Part shown: positions 52,301 to 58,504 of the stretch, piece by piece
Layout of the letters: every line of letters begins with the position of its first letter
How positions within the stretch are numbered: the stretch's first letter is position 1
DNA from: [Clostridium] aminophilum
Lineage (GTDB): Bacteria > Bacillota > Clostridia > Lachnospirales > Lachnospiraceae
Assembly (NCBI RefSeq): GCF_900101295.1
Contig: NZ_FOIL01000016.1
Span: 1 to 58,504 of the forward strand
DNA: 58,504 nt
Reading direction: 5' to 3'
Translations under genes and position numbers: made by a program
Notes under the pieces: model-generated
Seen by the model: the letters and a program-made list of their open reading frames with translations, nothing else
What the model was told of the DNA's origin: nothing
Database searches by the model: none

Positions 52301-53911
52301 ATGAAACTTACCTTTATCGGCGCTGATCATGAGGTTACCGGAAGTCTTCACATGGTTCAAAGCGGAGGAAAGAATTTTCTTGTTGACTGCGGCATGGAGC
52401 AGGGAATCAACATTTATGAAAATGTTCCGATCCCGATTCCGTTCAATCAGATTGATTATGTTTTTGTCACGCACGCGCATATAGACCATGTCGGTATGCT
52501 GCCGTATCTGTATTCCCGCGGATTTAAGGGGCAGGTTTTTGCCACCAGGGCAACCTGCGATCTCTGTGAGATCATGCTGAAAGACTGTGCGCATATTCAG
52601 GAACAGGAGGCCGAGTGGAAAAACCGCAAGGCCAAGCGTGCAGGACAGAAGGCGGTTGAACCGATCTACAAGATGGAAGACGCGCTGGGTGTTCTGGATC
52701 TGTTTGTTCCGGTGGATTATCGGGAGAGAGTCAATATCTGTGACGGTATCGACATCCGGTTCATCGATGTCGGCCATCTTCTCGGTTCCGCATCCATTGA
52801 GATCTGGCTGAAAGAGGGCGATACGGAGAAAAAAATCGTCTTCTCCGGCGATATCGGCAACAAGAATAAACCGCTGATCCGCAATCCCCAGTATATCGAA
52901 GATGCGGATTATGTGGTTATGGAATCCACCTACGGTGACCGTTTTCACGAAAACGAAAAAGGAGATCACGTCGCCGATTTTGCGGCGGTCATTCAGGAGA
53001 CTCTGGACCGGGGCGGAAATGTGGTCATCCCGGCTTTTGCCGTCGGCAGAACTCAGGAAGTCCTGAATTATATCCGAATCATCAAAGAGCAGAATCTTGT
53101 GACCGGACATGAAAACTTCCCGGTTTATCTGGACAGCCCAATGGCCGTGGAGGCTACCGGTGTCTTCAAGGAAAATGAAGCCGACTGCTATGACGAGGAA
53201 GCGCTGGAACTGGTCAAAAAGGGGAAAAATCCTTGTTCTTTCCCGGGGCTTCATCTGGCGGTGGCAACCGAAGAATCCGTTGCGATCAACAATAATCCGG
53301 AACCGAAAGTCATTATTTCCGCTTCCGGAATGTGCGATGCCGGACGAATCCGCCATCATCTGAAACACAACCTCTGGAGACCGGAATGTACGATCCTTTT
53401 TGCAGGGTATCAGGCGTTGGGAACCCTCGGCCGGAGCCTTTTGGACGGAAGAAGCGAAGTCCGGCTGTTTGGCGAGTCCATTGATGTGGAGGCAAGAATC
53501 GAAAAGATTGAAGGTCTGTCCGGCCACGCCGATCAGAACGGTCTTCTGGAGTGGGTGGGCCATTTCCGGAATCATCCGGCTCAGGTCTTCATCGTTCACG
53601 GCGATGACGATGTTACGGACCGTTTCGCCGCCCTCGTAACCGAGAAGTTCGGCTTTGAGGCTTACGCTCCCTTCAGCGGAACCACCTATGATCTGGCCAA
53701 AGGTGAGTTTATCACAATGACCAAGGGCGTTCCGGTGGAGCAGAAGAGAATCACTCCGGAACGGCAGAAGGCGAACAGCATTTTCGCGGCGCTCCTCGCC
53801 GCGGCAGACCGGCTGCGTGAGACGGTTATGCACAACAAAGACGGGGCAAACCGGGATCTTCAGAAATTTACGCAGGAGATCAACCGCCTGTGCGACAAAT
53901 GGGACCGGTAA
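52301..53911 (+). CDS. Beta-CASP metallo-beta-lactamase, probable RNA nuclease
   Basis: A 536-residue protein of the CPSF73/Ysh1-like metallo-beta-lactamase group. Zinc ligands are in THAHIDHVG (H58, H60, D62, H63), in DVGHLLGSA and in FSGDIGNK. The beta-CASP domain (about 195-400) has ESTYGDR, IPAFAVGRTQEVL and ISASGMCDAGRI, followed by GLSGHADQ and VHGDDDV. A helical C-terminal extension of about 75 residues is extra. Such proteins are exo/endonucleases on RNA in archaea and some bacteria; the bacterial targets are poorly known. It is not RNase J, which is arranged differently. Start ATG 52301 fits the AGGAG spacing; ATG 52295 is the alternative. Confidence 0.85.
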   Translation: MKLTFIGADHEVTGSLHMVQSGGKNFLVDCGMEQGINIYENVPIPIPFNQIDYVFVTHAHIDHVGMLPYLYSRGFKGQVFATRATCDLCEIMLKDCAHIQEQEAEWKNRKAKRAGQKAVEPIYKMEDALGVLDLFVPVDYRERVNICDGIDIRFIDVGHLLGSASIEIWLKEGDTEKKIVFSGDIGNKNKPLIRNPQYIEDADYVVMESTYGDRFHENEKGDHVADFAAVIQETLDRGGNVVIPAFAVGRTQEVLNYIRIIKEQNLVTGHENFPVYLDSPMAVEATGVFKENEADCYDEEALELVKKGKNPCSFPGLHLAVATEESVAINNNPEPKVIISASGMCDAGRIRHHLKHNLWRPECTILFAGYQALGTLGRSLLDGRSEVRLFGESIDVEARIEKIEGLSGHADQNGLLEWVGHFRNHPAQVFIVHGDDDVTDRFAALVTEKFGFEAYAPFSGTTYDLAKGEFITMTKGVPVEQKRITPERQKANSIFAALLAAADRLRETVMHNKDGANRDLQKFTQEINRLCDKWDR

Positions 53912-54226
53912 TTTTCGGTCATAATCCGTGATCTTCGGATTTTTCACGGAAGTCGGTTGACGAACGGTCCGGTTTGACGAATCCCGGACCGGTTATAATC
54001 ATAGGCCGGAACAAACGGCAAGTGTCTTTCGTATATTCACGGCAGGCGCTTGCCGTTTTTGCGTTTTGCTTCCTTGCCTGACTGCTGATCGCCATGCGGA
54101 GGCAGATGACTCCGGTCAAACCGGAAAACAGAGAACATCCCCGATAAAGAGTTCGCCCTCTGTCTGTACAGAGAAAGAAAAATCCGATAGAATAATCCCG
54201 TTATCAAATCAAAACGGAGAAGAAGA
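53912..54226 (+). other. 315-bp non-coding interval with hairpins
   Basis: No gene was found here. It holds CCGTGA/TCACGG (53926-53949); CGGTCCGG/CCGGACCG (53965-53991), which spans the second of two TTGACGAA copies spaced 17 bp apart (53957 and 53974); then TATAAT (53994-53999). A strong hairpin AACGGCAAGTG/CGCTTGCCGTT (54014-54057) with TTTTTG is the probable terminator of the nuclease gene. A CTCTGT/ACAGAG hairpin near 54157-54172 precedes rnhA. Confidence 0.6.
54014..54061 (+). terminator. Terminator after the beta-CASP nuclease gene
   Basis: AACGGCAAGTG (54014-54024) and CGCTTGCCGTT (54047-54057) pair with one G-T pair around a 22-nt loop, followed by TTT and GCG. It lies about 100 bp after the stop. 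Confidence 0.7.
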
Positions 54227-54844
54227 ATGGCAAAGAAAAAATATTATGCGGTCCGCCGCGGAAGAAAGACGGGAATCTTTTCTACCTGGGATGAATGCAG
54301 AAAGATGGTCTTTCAGTATCCGGCTGCGGATTTTAAGAGTTTTGAGAGTCTGGAAGAGGCCGAAGCCTTTCTGAATGCCGGATTGTCTCCGGTTCTGTCC
54401 GCGGACAGAACCCCACAGTCGGAGGACAAGCCGGCGGTATACGCTTTTGTCGACGGATCCTTCAACATTTCCACCGGGGTCTACGGCTACGGCGGTTTTC
54501 TGGTCGATCACGGAAAAAAATACGTCCTTCAGGGGTCCGGCAATGACCCGGATCTGGCATCCATGCGGAACGTCGCCGGCGAAATTCTGGGCTCCCGGGC
54601 GGCGGTGGAAAAAGCCATAGAGCTGGGACTTCCGGAAGTGGCAATCTATTATGACTATATGGGGATCGAGAAATGGGCGAGAGGCGAGTGGAAACGAAAC
54701 AAAGAGGGCACAAAAGCCTATTATGAGTTTATCCGCAAAAGCCTTGCGCACATTTCCATCCGTTTCATCAAAGTCAAAGGTCACTCCGGTGTGGCGGGCA
54801 ATGAGGAAGCGGACCGTCTGGCCAAGGAGGCGGTGGGAATCTGA
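54227..54844 (+). CDS. rnhA: Ribonuclease HI with N-terminal hybrid-binding domain
   Basis: A 205-residue enzyme that cuts the RNA strand of RNA-DNA hybrids. The N-terminal hybrid-binding (viroplasmin-type) domain (about 1-50) reads KKYYAVRRGRKTGIFSTWDE. The catalytic domain (about 68-205) keeps the four acidic residues: VDGS, NVAGEILGS, YYDYMGIEKW and NEEADRLAKEA. The active-site HSGVAGN loop is complete. This two-domain form is common in Clostridia and in eukaryotic RNase H1. Ribosome binding site CGGAGAAGAAG. Confidence 0.95.
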   Translation: MAKKKYYAVRRGRKTGIFSTWDECRKMVFQYPAADFKSFESLEEAEAFLNAGLSPVLSADRTPQSEDKPAVYAFVDGSFNISTGVYGYGGFLVDHGKKYVLQGSGNDPDLASMRNVAGEILGSRAAVEKAIELGLPEVAIYYDYMGIEKWARGEWKRNKEGTKAYYEFIRKSLAHISIRFIKVKGHSGVAGNEEADRLAKEAVGI

Positions 54845-54862
54845 GTTTCCATCCGGACATAA

Positions 54863-54904
54863 CCCCGGGTATCAATCCGGGCCGGAAAAATAGCCGACCC
54901 GGGG
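54863..54904 (+). terminator. Hairpin after rnhA
   Basis: CCCCGGGT (54863-54870) pairs with ACCCGGGG (54897-54904) around a GC-rich loop. No T-run follows, so it may be a transcript-end hairpin rather than an efficient terminator. Confidence 0.45.
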
Positions 54905-54950
54905 CTGGAGAGACGTACCCCGCAAACAGATGATGTGCGCGTGGTTCTGC

Positions 54951-54979
54951 TTGCGCAAAACCCGTGTATATGCTAAAAT
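54951..54979 (+). promoter_or_regulatory. alaS promoter
   Basis: TTGCGC (54951-54956), a 17-bp spacer and TAAAAT (54974-54979) preceded by TGc, an extended -10. It lies 130 bp before alaS and implies a leader of about 120 nt. Confidence 0.7.
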
Positions 54980-54994
54980 TCTCAAATGTATGGT

Positions 54995-55100
54995 CAAATG
55001 GGGATATTACTCCCATTTGTCGAAAAAAATCCAGTCATCTGCGGCTTGTCGGCATGATACAGATGACGCTGCAGATTATATTTTTTGTAACTAAGAGGAG
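54995..55100 (+). promoter_or_regulatory. Structured alaS leader
   Basis: The leader holds CAAATGGG/CCCATTTG (54995-55002 with 55012-55019). It also holds GTCATCTG/CAGATGAC (55034-55041 with 55060-55067), which competes with ATCTGC/GCAGAT (55037-55042 with 55071-55076). The last is followed by TATATTTTTTG. The overlapping pairings resemble an attenuator. No T-box consensus is present. Confidence 0.4.
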
Positions 55101-55109
55101 GAAACTTAA

Positions 55110-57767
55110 GTGGAATACCATGGCGTAAACGAGCTCCGCAGAATGTTCCTGGATTTCTTCGAATCCAAGGATCATCTGAAGATGAAGAGCTTTTCTCTGG
55201 TCCCGCACAATGACAACAGCCTTCTGATCATCAACTCAGGAATGGCACCGCTGAAACCGTACTTTACCGGTCAGGAGATCCCGCCGAGAAACAGGGTCAC
55301 CACCTGCCAGAAATGTATCCGTACCGGCGATATCGAGAACATCGGCCATGACGGCCGCCACGGAACCTTCTTTGAGATGCTCGGAAACTTCTCCTTCGGC
55401 GATTACTTTAAACCGCAGGCAATCGCATGGGCATGGGAGTTCCTGACCAAGGTCGTAGAACTTGACCCGGAGCGTCTTTACCCGTCCGTCTATCTGGAGG
55501 ACGACGAGGCGTACGATATCTGGAAGAACGAGATCGGTGTTCCGGAGGAGCGCATCTACCGTTTCGGAAAAGAAGACAACTTCTGGGAGCACGGCGCTGG
55601 TCCGTGCGGACCGTGTTCCGAGATCTATTATGACCGCGGCGAGAAGTACGGCACCGGTCCGGAGGATGTCATGGGCGGCGAAGGCGATCGTTTCATGGAA
55701 GTATGGAATGTTGTTTTCTCCCAGTTTAACAACGACGGAAAAGGCAATTACACCGAACTTGAGCACAAGAACATCGATACCGGAATGGGTCTGGAGCGTC
55801 TGGCAGTCATCTGTCAGGATGTTTACTCCCTGTTCGATGTCGATACCAACCGCGCGATGATGGATCTCATCGGAGAGATGTGCGGAACAACCTACGAAAC
55901 CGATGATGTGAAGGATATTTCCTTCCGGATCATCGCCGATCACGTGAAGAGCTGCACCTTCATGGCCAGCGACGGTATCCTTCCGTCCAATGAGGGAAGA
56001 GGCTATGTATTCCGCAGACTGCTCAGACGTGCTGCCCGTCACGGCCGCATGCTCGGTATGCCGGAGAAGTTCATGAGCAAGCTGGCCCAGAAGGCCATCG
56101 ACCTTTCCTGTGACGGTTATCCGGAACTGAAAGAAAAAGAAGCGATGATCACCCGTGTCATCGAACAGGAAGAGGAGCGCTTCAACCAGACGCTGAACAA
56201 GGGTCTGGAGATCCTCGAAGAGATTGAAAAACAGATGGAAGCGGAAAGAAAGACCGTTCTCTCCGGAGAAGACGCATTCCGTCTCTATGATACCTACGGC
56301 TTCCCGATCGATCTGACCAAAGAGATCATGGAAGACAAGGGCTGGACCGTCGATGAGGATGGTTTCCAGAAAGCCATGAAGGTTCAGAAGGACACTGCAA
56401 GAGGTGCCCGCAAGACATCCAACTACATGGGCCGCTCCGACATTTATCAGCAGCTGGACGCATCCCTCACCACCGAGTTTGTGGGATACGATCAGCTGGA
56501 GTCAGATGCTTCGGCAACCGCGCTTGTCATCAACCGCGGAAATGAAGACGATCCGGATGACGAGATCGTGGAGGTTCTGACCGACGGCGACCGCGGCGTT
56601 ATGATCACCGATGTCACCCCGTTCTATGCAACCATGGGCGGACAGGAAGGCGACACCGGTGTAATCGAAAAAGACGGCGCCGAATTCATCGTGGAGAAGA
56701 CCGTTCACCTTCAGGGCGGAAAAGTCGCTCATCACGGTAAGGTTGTCAGGGGAATGTTCCAGACCGGCGACAGGGTATCCTTAAAGGTTGACCGCGAGGC
56801 GAGAAGCCTGACGGCAAGAAACCATTCCGCAACCCACCTTCTTCACGCGGCTCTTATGGAAGTTCTCGGCTCTCACGTAGAGCAGGCCGGTTCTCTCGTG
56901 GAAGCAAAGAGATGCCGTTTCGACTTTACGCACTTCCAGGCGGTAACCGCTGAGGAACTGAAGAAGGTTGAAGACATCGTCAATCAGAAGATTGCGGAGG
57001 AGATTCCGGTTGTCACCGAGGTTCTCCCGATTGAAGAGGCGAGAAAGACCGGTGCGGTGGCACAGTTCGGCGAAAAGTACGGCGCGGAAGTCCGCGTTGT
57101 GGAGATGGGCGAGTTCTCCAGAGAGTTCTGCGGAGGTACCCATGTAAAGAATACCGGAGATATTCAGGCATTCCACATTCTCTCAGAGTCCGGAGTCGCA
57201 GCAGGCGTCAGACGTATCGAAGCGCAGACATCCAAGGGGCTGTTTGAGTACTACGCAGGTCTCGAGAGTGAGCTTCACCGCGCGGCACAGCTTCTAAAGA
57301 CCGCACCGGCGGATGTTACCGAAAAGATCGAATCTCTCCAGAACGAGATCCGTGAGCTGAATTCCGAGAATCAGAAGCTGAAGAGTGAGATCGCCAATGC
57401 TTCCCTCGGTTCCGCAGAAGACGAGATCTCCGAGATCAAAGGCGTGAAGTTCATCGCAACCGCCGTTGAGAACGTCGAGATGAACGAGCTCCGCAACCTC
57501 GGCGATCAGCTGAGACAGAAGATCGGTGAGGGCGTTGTCGTGATCGCAAGTAAGAGCGGCGACAAGGTAAACCTCATGGCAACCGCAACCGACGGAGCAA
57601 TCGCGCAGGGCGCTCACGCCGGCAACCTGATCAAGGGCATTGCCGCTCTGGTCGGCGGTGGCGGCGGCGGCCGTCCGAATATGGCTCAGGCCGGCGGAAA
57701 GAATCCGGCCGGTATTCCGGAAGCCCTGAAGAAAGCAGCGGAAGTTCTGGAAAGCCAGATCAAGTAA
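55110..57767 (+). CDS. alaS: Alanyl-tRNA synthetase
   Basis: An 885-residue class II synthetase that charges tRNA-Ala and edits mischarged Ser/Gly. The catalytic core (about 1-245) has RRMFLDFFESKDH, NSGMAPLKPYF and GMGLERL. The editing domain has the zinc motif HSATHLLH and CGGTHVKNTGD. The C-terminal part has a coiled-coil (about 725-765) and the GGGGGGRPNMAQAGG segment of the C-Ala domain. Length is normal. The start is GTG 55110 behind GAGGAGG. It is preceded by a structured leader, and rpsU follows with its own promoter. Confidence 0.97.
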   Translation: MEYHGVNELRRMFLDFFESKDHLKMKSFSLVPHNDNSLLIINSGMAPLKPYFTGQEIPPRNRVTTCQKCIRTGDIENIGHDGRHGTFFEMLGNFSFGDYFKPQAIAWAWEFLTKVVELDPERLYPSVYLEDDEAYDIWKNEIGVPEERIYRFGKEDNFWEHGAGPCGPCSEIYYDRGEKYGTGPEDVMGGEGDRFMEVWNVVFSQFNNDGKGNYTELEHKNIDTGMGLERLAVICQDVYSLFDVDTNRAMMDLIGEMCGTTYETDDVKDISFRIIADHVKSCTFMASDGILPSNEGRGYVFRRLLRRAARHGRMLGMPEKFMSKLAQKAIDLSCDGYPELKEKEAMITRVIEQEEERFNQTLNKGLEILEEIEKQMEAERKTVLSGEDAFRLYDTYGFPIDLTKEIMEDKGWTVDEDGFQKAMKVQKDTARGARKTSNYMGRSDIYQQLDASLTTEFVGYDQLESDASATALVINRGNEDDPDDEIVEVLTDGDRGVMITDVTPFYATMGGQEGDTGVIEKDGAEFIVEKTVHLQGGKVAHHGKVVRGMFQTGDRVSLKVDREARSLTARNHSATHLLHAALMEVLGSHVEQAGSLVEAKRCRFDFTHFQAVTAEELKKVEDIVNQKIAEEIPVVTEVLPIEEARKTGAVAQFGEKYGAEVRVVEMGEFSREFCGGTHVKNTGDIQAFHILSESGVAAGVRRIEAQTSKGLFEYYAGLESELHRAAQLLKTAPADVTEKIESLQNEIRELNSENQKLKSEIANASLGSAEDEISEIKGVKFIATAVENVEMNELRNLGDQLRQKIGEGVVVIASKSGDKVNLMATATDGAIAQGAHAGNLIKGIAALVGGGGGGRPNMAQAGGKNPAGIPEALKKAAEVLESQIK

Positions 57768-57873
57768 TTACCGGAACTATGACATATCTGGGGAAAATAT
57801 TTATGGCAAGCGTCAGAAAAAATTTCCGCAGAATGATTCCGAAAAAAATTGAAAATAATTTCCGAATTATATG

Positions 57874-57901
57874 TTGACGAAATCTCTGTTTGTGGTATAA
57901 T
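57874..57901 (+). promoter_or_regulatory. rpsU promoter
   Basis: TTGACG (57874-57879), a 16-bp spacer and TATAAT (57896-57901), about 83 bp before the rpsU start. No terminator was recognised after alaS, so read-through from alaS is also possible. Confidence 0.78.
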
Positions 57902-57983
57902 TGCAGAAGTGCAAAAGGAATACCCATCAGTTGTATTGACATGCACAAATACGGAACAACTGAAGGGAGGTTGGGTAGAAGCT

Positions 57984-58160
57984 ATGTCTAATGTTATCGT
58001 AAAAGAGAACGAGAGTCTTGACAGCGCATTACGCAGATTCAAGAGAAACTGCGCAAAGGCTGGTATTCAGCAGGAGATTCGCAAGAGAGAGCATTACGAG
58101 AAGCCGAGCGTTCGTCGTAAGAAGAAATCTGAAGCTGCAAGAAAGCGTAAGTTCAAATAA
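57984..58160 (+). CDS. rpsU: 30S ribosomal protein S21
   Basis: A 58-residue basic ribosomal protein. It begins [20 protein letters not shown] and ends in a Lys/Arg-rich tail ([15 protein letters not shown]). Length matches S21 of Firmicutes. The start ATG 57984 follows GGGAGG at some distance (57965-57970) plus GTAGAAG; the longer open frame from 57849 overlaps the promoter and is not used. It is followed by two hairpins and then by an intron. Confidence 0.96.
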   Translation: MSNVIVKENESLDSALRRFKRNCAKAGIQQEIRKREHYEKPSVRRKKKSEAARKRKFK

Positions 58161-58180
58161 TTTCATTTGAACGTACATTT

Positions 58181-58199
58181 GCTGTGATTTGATCACAGC
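58181..58199 (+). terminator. rpsU 3' hairpin
   Basis: GCTGTGAT (58181-58188), loop TTG, ATCACAGC (58192-58199). It has no T-run and lies 20 bp after the stop. It is probably an mRNA 3' structure upstream of the main terminator. Confidence 0.5.
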
Positions 58200-58219
58200 T
58201 GTTGCATTCAAAGAAAAAT

Positions 58220-58252
58220 CCCCGGTTGGTTCAACCGGGGATTATTTTCGTT
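58220..58252 (+). terminator. rpsU terminator, site of intron insertion
   Basis: CCCCGGTTG (58220-58228), loop GTT, CAACCGGGG (58232-58240), followed by ATTATTTTCGTT. The intron begins at the next base (58253), so the T-rich tract is its 5' exon. Confidence 0.85.
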
Positions 58253-58504
58253 GTGCGCCTAGCGGCGCACGTTTCTAACGGGTTCAAGTCCCGAATCCGC
58301 CCGGTAGTGGGAAGGATATAGCCGAAGGCAAGGGTGTCCGTCGTGAGATGGAATCTGAAGGAAGCTGGATGTGAGGAACATACTAACTCACGGGCAAATC
58401 TCTGGTCTGACGAACAGAAATCTCATATGAGGTCATGCATGAGGGTAAGGCTGCAACACAAGTCGAAGCCCAATAACTACACGGAATCATGCATGATAAA
58501 TGAG
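58253..58504 (+). mobile_element. Group II intron, 5' part (cut by the window edge)
   Basis: The element starts GTGCGCC, matching the group II 5' boundary consensus GTGYG. Next come a short self-complementary stem, a TTTCTAACGGG...CCCG hairpin and the sequence AAGGCAAGGGTGTCC. After these, GTGAGATGGAATCTGAAGGA and CTGACGAACAGAAAT are regions I associate with domain I of bacterial group II introns. The intron-encoded reverse transcriptase/maturase and domains V-VI would lie past the window, so activity cannot be judged. Insertion right behind a terminator hairpin is the habit of class C introns, but class cannot be fixed from this part. Confidence 0.82.

Noticed and set aside
54905-55109. T-box riboswitch before alaS
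   Set aside because: The conserved T-box sequence and specifier stem are not found. Only generic hairpins are seen, reported as a possible attenuator.
58272-58300. T-arm-like hairpin ACGGGTTCAAGTCCCGA, suggesting a tRNA end
   Set aside because: No matching acceptor, D-arm or anticodon arm is upstream (a terminator is there instead), and the hairpin fits domain I of a group II intron that starts at 58253.

Overview
The window looks like a stretch of core chromosome from a Clostridia bacterium, most likely a member of the Lachnospiraceae or a close relative. The main reasons are a spore-lineage gene pair (ytfI-gerW), a PASTA-domain serine/threonine kinase beside its PP2C phosphatase, the rqcH|yicC and asp23-fakA-recG neighbourhoods, a DUF512 radical-SAM gene beside der, and strong AGGAGG-type ribosome binding sites. 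Base composition is a little over half G+C by eye. Genus cannot be set from this sequence.

Layout. (1) 1-580: four tRNA genes (Glu-CTC, Pro-CGG, a second identical Glu-CTC, Thr-CGT), none with an encoded CCA. (2) 793-6087: a signalling operon with a REC/EAL cyclic-di-GMP phosphodiesterase carrying two degenerate GGDEF domains, a membrane hybrid histidine kinase with two receiver domains, and a free HPt protein. (3) 6180-8586: truA and a cytosolic gamma-glutamyltransferase-family enzyme. (4) 8731-28982: a long plus-strand run of housekeeping genes covering chromosome translocation, peptidoglycan precursors, replication restart, initiation of translation, rRNA methylation, phospho-signalling, ribosome assembly and thiamine (ftsK, murE, murF, priA, def, fmt, a YugP-type peptidase, rsmB, rlmN, prpC, prkC, rsgA, rpe, thiN, serS). 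(5) 29243-36937: rqcH facing yicC-gmk-rpoZ, then rimO-pgsA, then a small unknown gene with ytfI and gerW. (6) 37063-46696: rpmB facing asp23-fakA-recG, a divergent prs, and DUF512-der-plsY. (7) 47212-52007: a complete branched-chain amino-acid type ABC importer (livJHMGF). (8) 52301-58160: a beta-CASP metallo-beta-lactamase, an RNase HI with a hybrid-binding domain, alaS and rpsU. (9) From 58253 to the window edge: the 5' part of a group II intron placed directly behind the terminator downstream of rpsU.

Most genes form tight operons with 4-11 nt overlaps (def/fmt, YugP/rsmB, prpC/prkC, prkC/rsgA, rpe/thiN, unknown/ytfI, der/plsY). Hairpin terminators and several near-consensus vegetative promoters mark the transcription units. 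Blocks that form one continuous cluster in Bacillus (rqcH|yicC-gmk-rpoZ-priA...thiN-rpmB|asp23-fakA-recG) are all here but in a different order.

No CRISPR array, prophage, toxin-antitoxin or defence locus was seen. The least ordinary items are: a dispersed structured intergenic repeat with two clear copies (29124-29187 and 46812-46917, opposite orientations), linked to a 21-bp perfect inverted repeat that has a relative beside the tRNA cluster; the intron at the rpsU terminator; a hairpin lying between the Shine-Dalgarno sequence and the start codon of truA; the phosphorelay/phosphodiesterase operon; and structured leaders before the liv operon and alaS.
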